Shown piece after piece: positions 12,926-25,370 of a stretch of DNA of 64,000 bases. Position 1 is the first letter of the stretch. Every line of letters starts with the position of its first letter. Origin of the DNA: Malurus cyaneus samueli (taxonomy: Eukaryota; Chordata; Aves; Passeriformes; Maluridae); the NCBI GenBank assembly GCA_009741485.1, contig CM019216.1, positions 24,403,119 to 24,467,118 on the forward strand, read 5' to 3'. Both the position numbers and the translations under genes were made by a program. The notes beneath the pieces are model-generated. The model was not told the DNA's origin. It worked only from the letters and a program-made list of their open reading frames with translations, and searched no databases.

Positions 12926-15900
12926 TGTCAGAACACAATGTTTACTTTCACATGTTTGTAAAATATTTGCTTACTGTCAAGGCAGAAACATCTTATAATG
13001 AGAGACATTAAATTTCAAATAGTTTGGTTTTCATTGGTCAGATTACCTTTTTTCCTGGTTATTTTGTCAGGTTAGGCAAAAAAGTATGTCTGTAAGATTT
13101 GAAGCTGTTATTCTCCTACTAATATGAAGAAAGCTTGCATGCAAAAAAAAAAAATACCAAAAAAAAAAAATAAAGGATAAAAGAAAGAAAATACCACTTT
13201 TTATTTCTCTGCCCCCAACACGTCATTCAACATATGATATAATGTGAGGTTCCAAACAAAGAAACTTCCCAGGTGTGTAAATGTGTTTGTGAAATGTATT
13301 TCTGAGTAGTGCAGGGGGCACCAGGTCTCCCTGCAGAGGTGACAGGAAGAAGTGCCATGCCGAGAGCCTTGCACTGACACTCAAAGTCCCCTAGCTCTAT
13401 CTAGTGGAAGGAAAGGAGATCCTGCTTGCCCTGTAAGATATTTTAATGCAATACAAACACCTTCTCTTTTCACTTTTAATGTAGCTATGCTGTCTATAAA
13501 TTGATTCATGCAATAGCAAAATTGGCTGTATTTTATAATACTTCTGTTCCACTCCTTCTGCACAAAAAAAAACAGTGAGGTGGGGTTATAGAGAGAAAGA
13601 ATATTTTATTAGGTAACTGATATTATTGGACAAAAGCACAAGTCATGCAAGTTCTTCTTTGGAGTTAAACTAGAAATTTTATATTTTGGACCAAACTAGA
13701 TCTTCACCCCAAAAGCATTATTTTCCTCTTTTTTTCCCCTCTGTTTTCTTGCATTATGGTTTTTGGTTATGAATACTTTGTTTACAAAGATACTGCTTGT
13801 CTCCTCTAATAGTCTTGCATAAAAACAATGACTTTTCTTAAGGCAATCTAATATGGCATTTTTGTTCTTATTTTTTTTGTATCACACCTGTTAAGACAAA
13901 ATGAAAGACAATGGGAGACTAAAATGTTTACACATCTTACATTGGCTATTAACAGTGTTCCCTCTTGAAACTTAGCTGTAAATGCATCCCAGGCTTCCTT
14001 TTACTCCTGCAAAACCTTGTGCAAAGAGAAAAACCTGCATGGAGGTTGCTAAGTTGGGAGCACAGCGCAGCCCATGCCGTGGACTCAGTAGACAGCCAAA
14101 GGTCTGACATGACGTGAGTGAGAAAAACTTTTACGGGGTTGCCTGAAAATGACAAGAGAGAAGCCACCTTTTTCATTAAATTTGGGAAAAGGGTTGAAAC
14201 AACATTTCAGCCCCCATTCAAAAGCAAGAGAAGTTCAATGAGATTTCATGTGAGGTCCCTCCTATATCTCCCTGAGCAAGTATGCTCACTCAGTTCTTAA
14301 TATTTGCTAGATTGAAGGATGTGAAATCTCGATTGCATTTCTTTGTTATCATCACATACTGTACAAATTTATACGTATTTAGGGTCTCCCAAATGAACTG
14401 ATGAGATATTTGGCATATGAGCTATTTTTTTAAAGCTGAAAGGAGATTTATGTTTGTGCTGAATGTACCTGCCAACTTGCTTGCTGGAGTGAGAAATAAA
14501 TCTTTCTCATTTAACTCTGAACAATGTTTGGCTTTTCCTTTCGATCAGTAAATCCCTCTATAGCTGAAACTTTCTTCATTGCCACAGCATTGATCTGCTG
14601 AAACATTTTAACTAACTTGCTTCATCTTTTGGCAGAAAGGCTTTCCATTTAGAAAGTGGCCTCTCTTTGTTTGAGAGGCCACCAGCTTCTTGATGTATTG
14701 TGGCTTCAGCAAAGGACCAGCATTGTAAAAGTTTTGGAAGCATAACTGCAATAAAAATTACTCAAATCTAAATAAATCAAGACAATGTCAGGAAAGTAAA
14801 ACAGAAGTGAAATGAAATGAAATATCATTGGCTCAGCTAGATTATAAAAAATGTATTGTAAGAAGAGACAATCCTAAGATAAACACACCTTTAGGCAATG
14901 TAACATAATCACCTTCACTCCAGCTAACTAAAATGCACTATCGAAAAGCTTTCTTTCCCTGGTATAACTGTGTTTACATTTATATTTACAACAAGAAATA
15001 TAGAAAACTCTACTGCTAAGTGTTGAGATGATACAGTATTTTTTTTAGATGAACTGACATAGCTTTTTAAAAATAGACAAGTTTTATTTATTAAGAATAG
15101 GTGTCATTATTTTTAACACAGAAGTATTTCTAACAAAGATACTCCTTTTCCTCCCTGGCTTCATACCCTCACAACCTAGTAACTAGCATCTAGTATCAAT
15201 CACCACAACATAAAAAGATTCTAGCATAAACCTAGCCTTAAATCAATACTTTTAAATCCCTTTTTTCCCTAGCATTTTTCAAAGAACGGGCACTTTGAAA
15301 CATCTTCTAGTAGAGATAATGGTTTCTGTAAAGCAAATTTCACCTTAATGTCCTTAATCAGCTTTAGCAGACCTCTGTTTAGACCAAAGATCTTGAGAGG
15401 CCTATGGAAGCACAGATTTTAATTAAGTTAATCTATTTTTAAACAGTAGACATAGGCATCATAATTTTCATAATGTGTAATTTTACCTGCAATCAGTCTG
15501 AAAAATTGCTGAAGATCAGAGAGCAAGCAACTGGCAGAGACGAGAAGAGACAGTCTTGTTTAGTGCTTAGCTGTACATTACTCAAGTCTTATCATTAATT
15601 ACTGGTTTGGCCTGTAGCTGAAGGGAATGTCTGAGGAAGTCTGGTGAGAGCACAGGGCTCTCTTGGGAGGAGATGCTCAGAAAAAAAAAATAAATAAAGG
15701 GGACTACAGTTACGTTGTTATTATTATGTTGTGCTGGGAACATTTCTGGGGTTTTTTTTGTGCAAGACAGTGGTCCACTGAAATCATTTCAATTCGAAGA
15801 GAAGGTGGCATTTCTAATAAATACTAATATTTATCTGTCCTATTAATATTGTACAAATATTCAGATCTTGTTGATTTAGCTTGTTTCCTAAATCAAAATA

Positions 15901-17563
15901 TATCTACTCATTTACACACAGTTGATATTATGTAAACAATTAGGTAAATTTAAAAACTGGAATGAAAATAGGACTATTACCACTGTTTCGCAATTCAGTG
16001 ATTTCACAGTCAAAACCCTAGAACAGGAGAAAGGATTGTACAAATGGACACTTCAGTGTACTTTGATGAAAACTTTCAAAATTCCTAAGACTTTTTTTTT
16101 TCCCTTGGTGAGGTTTTGCAGAAAATCTGAATAATATAAATATAAGTACATAACAGTAATTAATACTGCATAGACTGTCACTCAATTGAATTGTAACTAG
16201 CAGAGTTGCAGCTACACCATGAGGACCCTTTAAAACGAGGAATGAACCCATCATATTATTTCTTCTTGATTAGGAAAAAAAATAAATGTAAAAGTCTGTA
16301 CAAATCCTGAGTCCTGTTGTTGACAACATGAAGCAGCTGTGCACAATGCATAGGTACTGATTAGGTTTTTATTTGATATACTGAAACACTGCTGCTTAAC
16401 AGTCTGCAATGTATCAGCCTCCCAAATGGAGGCTAAAGCTACGAAGTGTCTGTGTAGGCTAATTTTATTTGCACATTTTGAAAATACTTACTAGAAAACT
16501 CCCGGGGAGGTGAAATGCTTCTGGTCTTTGGATGAAGCATTTTCAACATTTATTCCTTGGACCTTTATATGATTATTCATTATATTGCTGAAGGGATATC
16601 ATTTCACACCCACCTTTTTAAATTGTATAAATAGCTGCATAGATTGTAAGCCATATATTCCTGCCTCCAAGTGCTATCTCTATTGCACCTTGCCCATTAG
16701 GATTTAGTCATTACTGGTGACCATGGGCTTCATTCCCAAATTGTTTGTGACTGCAACTTCTCTTCCTGCTTGCCTCCAGACACACAACTGCAAATACAGT
16801 AAAAAATAACTGCATTTCTTACAACAGTCCCTTATATCTCTTACTATCACTCTGCTTCCAGTTGTAATTCCTGATTTGCAGACAAGTGCTGCAGGCAGTC
16901 CCGCAGCATGAGCAATGTGTCACGCAGAGCAGCACAAAGTGCCTGGGCAAACAGGGAAATCATTTTCACACTCAGGAGTGCTGCAGCCAGCGAGGCAATG
17001 TGCAGGCTCTAGACAGTGGCCATAGATCTGGGGCATAGCTGAAGATAAAAACCCTTCCTCTTTCACCCAGCACAGCACAGCTGGGGAAGATAAATGTGTG
17101 ATCAGAGCCGGGGCCATCCCGAGAGGGCAGGAACAACAAATCCGCAAGAACAGTCTGCCAAAGGGAGAGCAGGGAAGGGGTCTCTTCTAAAACACAGTAA
17201 ATGAAAAAATGAGAGCATGGTAGGGGCTGAATCACTTGCATTGAACAGGAGACAACTCAGCAGTGAGAAAGGGAGAAAGAAAGGAGAGAAATGCTCTTTT
17301 TAAGGCTCAGTATACATGCGGTAGTTAATATTTTGTGTTGGCAATACAACACATGGGAGTATGCAATACAAATGGAAAACACAGCATACCTGATTCCACC
17401 CTCTTTCTGAGACAGATGGTTATGGTGACGAAGGAACAGCTGCCAATGTGCCTCAGACACAGCTACGTCCCAGATCTAAACTGGAAATTGCAAGAGACCT
17501 TCTGGCCACCGGAACCTAGGCCACAGCCCATGTTGTCCTCGACTAGGATGAATTTTGATCATA

Positions 17564-17808
17564 AGCTGGTTTGGGTTGGGACAGATCTTTAAAGGTCATC
17601 TTTTCCAATCCTCCTCAATGAACAGTGACACCTTCAGCCAGATGGGGTGCTCAGGGCCCTGTCCAACCTGACTCTGAATTTTTCTAAGAACAGGGCATCT
17701 ACAACTTCGCTTGGCAACCTGTTCCAGTGTTACACCACCCACACTGTAAAAATCTACTTCCTTATGTCTAAACCAAATTGATCCATCTTCTGCTCTAAAC
17801 CATTACCA
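17564..17808 (-). mobile_element. CR1 LINE 3' fragment
   Basis: The block reads GGTTTGGGTTGGGACAG, then TTTAAAGGTCAT, later CAACCTGTTCCAGTG and CACCACCCACACTGTAAA, and ends near AAACCATTACC. This is the reverse complement of the avian CR1 3' end (final RT codons and 3' UTR). It is 5'-truncated, as is usual for CR1. Confidence 0.88.
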
Positions 17809-20042
17809 GTACAATGGTACCCACAAGCTTCCTCCCATCCTGCTCCACCTCAGTTTGTGTGCCATGCAAACCTGGGCATCCCCTGACAGTAACGACACAA
17901 AGCATGTTATATCTTTTCCCATCCTGATGACTGGTGAACAAAGATTATTGTCCTGTTGATTCTTGTGAACACAAACATATGTGTGAGTCATGATTTATAT
18001 TCACTTACTCTTAAAGGGAGAACGTGATGTACTCTGCTGGCAAGCACTAAAATCACTCTTCATCACACCTCTGACAACATCACTGTGTCAGTAACACTTT
18101 CTAAGACTGCAGATGGTATTATTCAGTGCTGGTTTTGAAGACCTGAGCCTTCCCCTCAGGGATGCAACAGATAAAAGACTAGTCTCTGTCATAAAGGGTG
18201 AGTATGCCAAAGTCTGTCCATCCTGAGAGCCATCACTTGCAGTAGGCTCCTCTGATGGCCTTTCTGCTGTGTACAAAAAAACAACTTAACTGACCACACA
18301 TGAGGATCAAATTAAGGGCTGAACTGCTGGGTTAAATTCTGTCATCACCATGGTGTAAGTACAGAGAAGCTCTACTCATATTGTAGATTTAAACAGATTT
18401 AAAATGAAGGTAAGTAAAATAAGGGGCAAAACTCCAAGTACTAAGGAGTCTTTCCACTCATTGGGGTAATATTTTGTAAAATTAAGGAATTCAAGAGATG
18501 ATTTTGAAATAAAAGTCTCTGAAAAAAGATTGCCCTTGCATTTTCACAGTGTAAGGTCTGAAATGCAAAGAGCAGAGATTGTAGCCTACTATGTCAGGAA
18601 TCATGTTTAAAACATAAGATGAGCTAAAATAAATCTTCTGAAAGCTAATAAGTCCTCTCATTGTTATTATTTACTCATCAAAATAATGTATTGATTTTGA
18701 AAAGAAGAATGGGGGTGGGGTTTTTCCACTTCTGTCTTTAAAAATGTAAAATCTTACAAGGCAACAGGCTAGAGTTTAAGCAGGTTAAAAGATATCAAGG
18801 AGCAGAATGCTGTGATGATTTGGGACCATTGCACTAATATAAATAAGATTCCATGTATCTCACTGGAGATGAGATTTGTTTTCTGTAAGAATATTACTTT
18901 TATTTCTTAATCATAGTGTCTGTTCAAACTGGCTTTAGAATTAAATACACAGGGATGGTGTCTACATTATAGCAGGTAAAAGAAATGCATTTTTAAAAAA
19001 CAAAATTACATTTATGTCAGACGGAACTAAAAGGCATCTCTGTCTGAATGCTGCAGAGAGGAATGACTATGCAGTAACTCATCAAAAATCCTGAACAAAG
19101 ATTAAAATTGCAGTCAGTTATTATGCACCTGGATGACAGAACAGCACTTAACAGAAGAAATGACACACAAGAGTGATGAAAAGAGGATATTTAAAAGCAT
19201 TTTAATTTTACATAACCTGTAACAGAATAATTAATTTTAATTGTGATAATTAATAGCTCTGATTTTGATTGGTATAAGAGAATATATGAATATTAAAAAG
19301 TTCTATTCTTACATGGGAGAATAAAATGCATGTTTAAACACAGCGATCCACAGATGGAATAGTAAGAAAAAAAGTTTTATTTTTCTTCTTTCCAAGAGCA
19401 AGATCCAGCAAAACAGAAGGAAATTAATGAGAATAAAAATATTCTTGAATTCTTCCCTCCCTCAGTAGGTGGAAATTACTTTTTACTTTTTCGGCTGGGT
19501 ACTATGCTGCTTAATTATCCATTTCTTCATGTTCCCATCCCCACTTGTAACACTGTTGTAGGAAAAAAAATTTTTATGGCTCTATTCCAAACAGTCTCAT
19601 TCGAATAACTTAGTATTACTAAAAAAAAGGGTAGCTAGATATCAGCAGTACTTTAGGTTTTGCAAGTCAGCAGAAAACGCTGCAGAGTTAAACCTGACAC
19701 TATTTTTTTTTCTATTACCCAAAACCTTTAAAACAAAAGCCTCTTCCATGTTCACAACTCTTGGAATTATATCTGTAGCTGCCAGAAAAACTAGGCTGGG
19801 TACAAATATGAATGTCATCAAATATGTGAAATCTGGTCAGTTAAAACAGCAAATTACCCAACTGCATTGTCATTTCATTAGATCTCTCACCTAAGAAACA
19901 AATTTCATTGGATCTGTTGGGAAAATTTGGTTGTTTCAGAAATTGTATGCTGTATTCTGAAACTTGCTGGATTGACCCAGTGGCAGTTTGCGCAGAACTG
20001 TTGGGACAGTCATCTACTGGATGAGACAAAATTCAGATGGTG
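17809..20042. other. Intergenic DNA between a CR1 fragment and a solo LTR
   Basis: AT-rich unique sequence. Nothing recognisable was seen. Confidence 0.6.
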
Positions 20043-20048
20043 CCAATG
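20043..20048 (+). repeat. Target-site duplication, left copy (CCAATG)
   Basis: Perfect 6-bp match to 20446-20451 directly abutting the TG terminus of the solo LTR. Confidence 0.75.
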
Positions 20049-20445
20049 TGTAGTGAGCCTTGTTAAAAGCTGACTACGCGATAAAGGGACATGTAGAATA
20101 CTCTGGAATTGTCCGATCTCAGTATAACTAAAAGCTGCTAACAGCTGCAGCTGCCAGCAGTAGCTTGCTGGAGCCGAAAGCTACAAGAAGCGGTCTGTCC
20201 CCGAGACAGGTTTGTTAAGTTCACTTAATGACTTGATGGCCCAGCTTGTGAGGCTAACTGGCAAAGTATTGTTTCTAAAGCAGCCTATAAGGAGCTCAGT
20301 TTTTGTAATATGTATGAGGTTGATTACCATTAACGAACATGGGCATAAAAGCCGTGGTTGCTGACTGAATAAACGAGTTATGCTGATCATCATCTGGTGG
20401 TCGTGTGCGTTTCTTCCGCCGCATGACAAATGGTCTGCTCCAACA
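20049..20445 (+). mobile_element. Solo endogenous-retrovirus LTR, 397 bp
   Basis: The segment starts TGTAGTGAGC and ends CTCCAACA (TG...CA termini) and is flanked on both sides by the 6-bp direct repeat CCAATG (20043-20048 and 20446-20451). Near its 3' end are a TATA-like CATAAAAG (20344-20351) and an AATAAA (20368-20373) in the plus direction, as expected of U3-R-U5. There is no internal retroviral sequence or second LTR, so it is a solo LTR left by recombination. A 6-bp target duplication fits the ERVK/alpharetrovirus-like groups of birds. Intact TSDs suggest modest age. Confidence 0.82.
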
Positions 20446-20451
20446 CCAATG
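20446..20451 (+). repeat. Target-site duplication, right copy (CCAATG)
   Basis: Perfect 6-bp match to 20043-20048 directly abutting the CA terminus of the solo LTR. Confidence 0.75.
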
Positions 20452-23400
20452 TATGTCTGTCAACTTGGTTGGGGGCTGTTTGGAGGTCCCTGGTCAAATT
20501 TAAATTTTATTATTGAAATATTTATTGCCCTTTCAACAAGATGTGATGTGGCAGAAGCAAGGTACAAGGACTTTGATTCTGTTTATTTTGTTCTGAGTTT
20601 GTGGACATTTATCCAGTGTATGGCTCCTCCTGCCCAAGCTCCTTTCTAAAGCACATTATGTGTAGGATGTGTGGAGAAAGCACACTGTGCTGGATCCCGT
20701 GTCCTGAGAGAGGCTGAGAACACACACACACAGAGCACACAAAAACACCTCAAACTGACCCCTGGAACAGTCCTGAGAAGGGCCCAGGCACAGTGCCCCT
20801 TCCTCTGGTCCATATTTGTGTTCCCACTTGCCATGGACTCCCTGCTCCTCTGGGATTGTGAGACAGGCTCATGGTGAGCTGAGGGATCCTGGGATAGCCC
20901 TAGGGGCACTGAGAGCAGGGTATTATTCAATTCCCCTCCAGGTACCATTACTTCTCTGTGTTTCTGTGCACACAGAAGAGCTTTTGTGACACAACATACA
21001 GATGCTGGTGCTCACACAAACTAATTTTGTGTTGAGCAGCTGATCTGCTCCAGGAAGAGCCACACTGAGAATGTGTGGAAAGACAGAGCAAGTTAGAAGA
21101 GTTTGCCATTGGGATTATCTCTGTCAAAGCAAATATTTGAATACCTCTTTCAATGTCATTTCCACAAGGTCGATTTTAAGAAGCAGCAGGTCTCCAGCTG
21201 ACACAGGGCACCTAGAGAAACACATCCTCTGCTATCACAGAAGAACAGTGGTTGACCCCTGCCTTTTCACAAGATCTGTGGTCTCAGACAGGTAGAATGC
21301 AAGGAAGGTAGCATGTGATTTATCAAGTGTTTCAACAAGACAAAACTGATATTTTTTTTTTTTTGCAAGCTGTCATTTATGAAGGTGCACAATGCAGTAA
21401 ACAAATGGAGAGTGTACTCACACGAGCAGTATGAGCTGCATGGGTGGTTCTGACAGGATCAATGGACATATCTGTCCTCCTGCTGTCAGGATGCTCGGAA
21501 CATCCATTTCTGTTCATCAAAGCAGCAAGGTGTCCAGTGCAGACTTTTCAACCATGTACTTCCCTCTGAGCAAGTCACCCAGATCCACAAAAGCAATCCA
21601 CTGATACTTTGTGGCGTCTCAAGAATTAGTGACAATGATGCAAGATGACACTGGCATTTCTCTTGTCATTCTACAAAGATCATTCTGAAATCAGCACTGA
21701 GCATTTGGTTTCTGTGATACAAGAAGCCGAATGACAGCACAGAGATGTTGCTGGCATCCAAAATTCTTTTCATGCCAAAGGTTACCCATGAGCTCCCAGA
21801 AAATGGCCTGTACAGTTTTTAGATTTTAGAAATATATTAATCCTTTTTATCCCTTCATAAGAAAGCAATAAGCAATGTACAGATCAGTTGATACTGAAAG
21901 TGACTTTGGCTAAGCCCTGATCCAAACGATAGGTTACCCTGACATTTCTGGAATCAAGCACAGAGGCAAGAGATGACAGCAGCATTTCCACTGTAACACT
22001 CATGGGACACAGCAAGGACCTTTGGGCTTCTCAGATCCCACAGTGCTCAGCTGAAGCAGCAGCTGAGCACATGGAAAACTGATATCTGCTGGATGCCACT
22101 GTGGTACCAGTCCTTTCAGCTCTTTGAGGAGCTTGGAGAGATCACACATTAGTCCTAGAGAATGTGGTGAGTTTTCCAGAGCTTAGAGTGCTTAGAGCCA
22201 GACCCCTTTTAAAGTGTCAGATTAATTAATCTCTTAAATCTACAATAACTCCAGACAAGTCAATAACTAGACTGAGTGACCACTATGAGGCTTCTCTAAT
22301 ATTTGATGTCTCAGTGCAATGATATCATTTGACACTGCTGGCCATGTGTACTTGGAGGTCAAAAACACGCTCTGACTGGAGAAGCTCCATCAACATACTA
22401 ACCATGATAGCTTAGTAGTTTACAAAGTGGCTTTGTAAGCTATCTCCAAAATAACTTCCACTAGGAACTGCCTCTACAGGGAGGCATCCTTCAACACCCC
22501 TTCTTTGTTGATGGGTCAGGTGCCAAATATTCAGTTGGATGAAGGAAGAAGCCGTTTGCCTAAAGCAGTCATATAATCTCTCTTTGTTTTTATTCTTTGC
22601 TTTCCCATGATCAGCATCAGCTTTTTTTTTCATTCTTCTGGTTTTATTTACACCTATACATCTTCATAAATGTTTCCATTCCCCTTCCAACCCTCAGCAC
22701 ACCAGACTTAAAGTGCAAATTGTTCTGTATGCATACATCCTTAAGAGCACTACCCTAAGTTTTCAGTGAAAATATTAGAAGAAAATGTGACTATGATCTG
22801 AAGCTATTCATCAAAACAAAAATAAAGCAAGTTTTAAGCTGATGTCTAGCAGAATTTCTGGTGAATGCTGTTTTCCCAGTGTCTAGTGAAGACTTCATTG
22901 AATGGCAAAGTATACCCAAAAGAGAACTGAAAGTTACTCTCTGCTGTTTTCTTTATAAATGCACACACTTTTAAAGCAACCTGCAGAACCCAGGATTAGC
23001 TCATCCTCACTGTCAAGCAAGGTCAGCAGGTCAGAAGTGATGGAGCAATGTGCAGAATACCTGTACTAAAGAGATCATCTCACTGTCCTTTGATGTCTTA
23101 AATTCTTTTGTTAAGCTGTCCCTGTGTGTTGCAAAGGTCCCACATTTCTAAGCGGAGTTGTGAGCATCCCAAAGGAAGCACAAATTTGGATCAGTGATAA
23201 GTGCATGGCCACGTTCCATGCACATCCTCAAAGCCAAACTGATTTACCATTTTCCTTAACTCTACCTGTCAGTGACAGATACCCCCATGTCACTACAGCA
23301 GTGATAATAATAGCCCAAATAAAGCAAGGTGCTAGCTGGGCCTTACTACAACTTAGTGATTTATTGTATATTACATGGGAGCTTAAAAATGAACCTTATC

Positions 23401-23889
23401 ATGAATCTCCGTGATTTAGCGCATGTTACAGAGGTGCTTAGCATGTAATTCTGTTGTAAATTTATATTGATTTGCTGTACAATGTACAGAAAATGGTGAT
23501 GTTCTTCACTTCCAGTATCATGCAGCTTTGACTGCAGCTCCAGTGTGAAATGCTCTGATGTGCTCACTGAGTCCTGCTGGGGACAGGCTGGACTTTAACA
23601 GCCCACTGATCCTACCATGTGGCGAAGTATCTGCAGCCAATGCAATATCTAAATATAAAAAAAAGAGCCTTCAGAACACAGAATCTAGACTAAAGCACAT
23701 TTGTTCCTGTTCCAGACAGCAATGATGTGTCATAAAGTGACTTGTTCACCTTTTCCACAAAAATCCTAGTATCACCAACACTCCATATGAGTTATTCCCC
23801 TCTTCACTAACTCCAAGACTTTTAGCTTATGCAGTGTCTTCCTGCTAGGTTTGTCTTAGGCCAGGGGCACAAAAGTTCAAGTAACAATT
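20452..23889. other. Intergenic DNA between two solo LTRs
   Basis: Base composition is somewhat more balanced than in neighbouring regions, particularly 20640-20960 and 21360-22160. That could mean old unrecognised repeats. There is no gene, and open frames are at most 100 codons without domains. Confidence 0.5.
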
Positions 23890-24458
23890 TGTGATGGGTT
23901 GACTGTGGTCATCATAGAAGCACCCCCACAGCTGCTCACTCATCCACCCTTCCATCAGGATGGTGGAGAAAACTGGGAGAGCAAATACAAGAGCTTGTGG
24001 GTAAAGACAATTTAACGTGAAGGAGCAAGGAGGAAAGAGCCTCAGGTGATGTAAAGCCAATCACTCACTGCCTCCCACAAGCAGGTCAGTGTGCAGCAGT
24101 CTCCAAGCAGTGGCTGCTTTGAAAAAACCCTCCTGGATTGACTGCTGAGCACATCATATTGTATATTATACAATATATAGCATATATATATGTACTATAT
24201 ATATATATATACAAAATATTATCACTTCTGTCAATTTGGGACAACTGTTGCAGTTCTGTCCCAATTTCTTGCTGAACCCAGCCCACTTGCTGGTGGTGCA
24301 GTGAGAAACAGAGAAAACCTTGATGCTGTGTAAACCCTGCTCAGCAGCAGATAAAACACTGATGTGTTACCAAAACTGTTTCACTCACAAACCCAAAACA
24401 CAGCACCATATGGGCTCCTGTGAAGAAAATCAGCTCTGTCCCAACCAGACCCAGTACA
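23890..24458 (-). mobile_element. Diverged solo avian ERV LTR, reverse orientation
   Basis: Read on the minus strand it begins TGTACTGGGTCTGGTTGGG and ends with a block finishing CCCATCACA. In between it follows the order of a common avian LTR: a CAGAGCTGATTTTCTTCAC block, a TTTTGGGTTTGTG block, a GAGCAGGGTTTACACAG block, and a late TTAAAT...CCCACAAGC block. It is much eroded, with a TA-rich microsatellite at about 24158-24213 in U3. Flanking 5-mers (CAATT and CTGTT) match only partly, so the target duplication is decayed or the ends are off by a few bases. No viral genes are present. Confidence 0.72.
24158..24213. repeat. (TA)n microsatellite inside the LTR
   Basis: TA-rich run with CATATATATATGTACTATA in its middle, lying within the reverse LTR near the expected core-promoter region. 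It is likely length-variable. Confidence 0.8.
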
Positions 24459-24721
24459 CTGTTGAACAATATCTAAGAAAACAGATTTCAGTAAAGTTGT
24501 CCTCAGCCTTAATTTTGAGAATTAAACAATACAGTATAGAAAAGAATGTAATAATTTATTTGCCCTTTGGTGATTTCTATCTGTTGAAATAAGCAGCCAG
24601 AGACATGTGGGAGATAAAATCCTAACTGAGGTACTTCAATGCCTAAAATTCACCGGGGTGAGTTTGAATAGAAGAGACACAAAACAGTATCAATATTAGC
24701 TGCAATTCTGTGAGTGGTGAC

Positions 24722-24802
24722 AGCAAAACAAACAACAACAACAACAACAACACACAACAAACAAACCCCAAACAACAAAACAAACAAACAGACAAAAAAC
24801 CC
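24722..24802. repeat. (CAA)n / (CAAA)n low-complexity tract
   Basis: A CAA trinucleotide run (seven units of AAC) is followed by CAAA-type units. It is the same composition class as the longer tract at 12.8 kb and a short one at 27523-27550. Confidence 0.9.
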
Positions 24803-25356
24803 TAAGGACATAACATTTACCAGGATGGAACATCATAGCCAGTGTGAGATGGTAGAAGACTGTCTTTGTGGATGTTATGATGAGAGCTTAGTGTCAGCAA
24901 AGAAATCAAAAAGCATTCTGAAATTACAGATACAATTGATATTGTATACCTTCAGTCAAAAAAGAATTGCTCTGTAGTTGCAAACTCATCCAAGTGATTT
25001 CTCACCTTCAACCAGTCATTCTTCAACCAAGAGCTGGTCTTTTTTTCTTAGGTGATAAATTAGAGCTTGCACAAAACACTTTCACCTGCTCAGTCCTCTT
25101 CACATCTTTCTTTCACTGCTCAAGACTAACACATTTGGTGGAATTGGTTGCAAATAATTCCTCTCCTCTTTACTTCCTTTACAGACATACCCTGGGACAT
25201 CTGTATGTTTTCCACAGATGGTAAATTCAAATGTGTTGGAACAGCAGAGTTTCAAAGCAGCTAAATTAATGCTTTGCAACAACCTTGCAGGATTGATTTT
25301 TTGTTTCAAGCATTTGAAGAATTTTGAACATAATTGAGCTCTTTGGTTAAAAAACC

Positions 25357-25370
25357 NAAANANANANNNN
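25357..25370. other. Ambiguous bases (N interspersed with A)
   Basis: Single Ns alternate with A in an A-rich run. This is a low-quality consensus over a homopolymer-like stretch, not biology. Confidence 0.98.

Larger units (their letters stand above)
1..17563. other. Gene-free AT-rich intergenic DNA
   Basis: No exon with coding-like sequence and splice sites, no RNA gene and no recognisable transposable element was found, apart from the low-complexity tracts and the GC-rich patch listed separately. All open frames are under 135 codons and look random. Confidence 0.65.

Noticed and set aside
12554..12961. Opposed open frames rich in Phe/Leu or Lys/Gln/Thr
   Set aside because: They come from translating the A/C-rich low-complexity tract.
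21520..21618. 33-codon minus-strand stretch that reads like a conserved protein fragment
   Set aside because: Stops close on both sides, the length is expected by chance, and no family could be named. It may belong to an old repeat.
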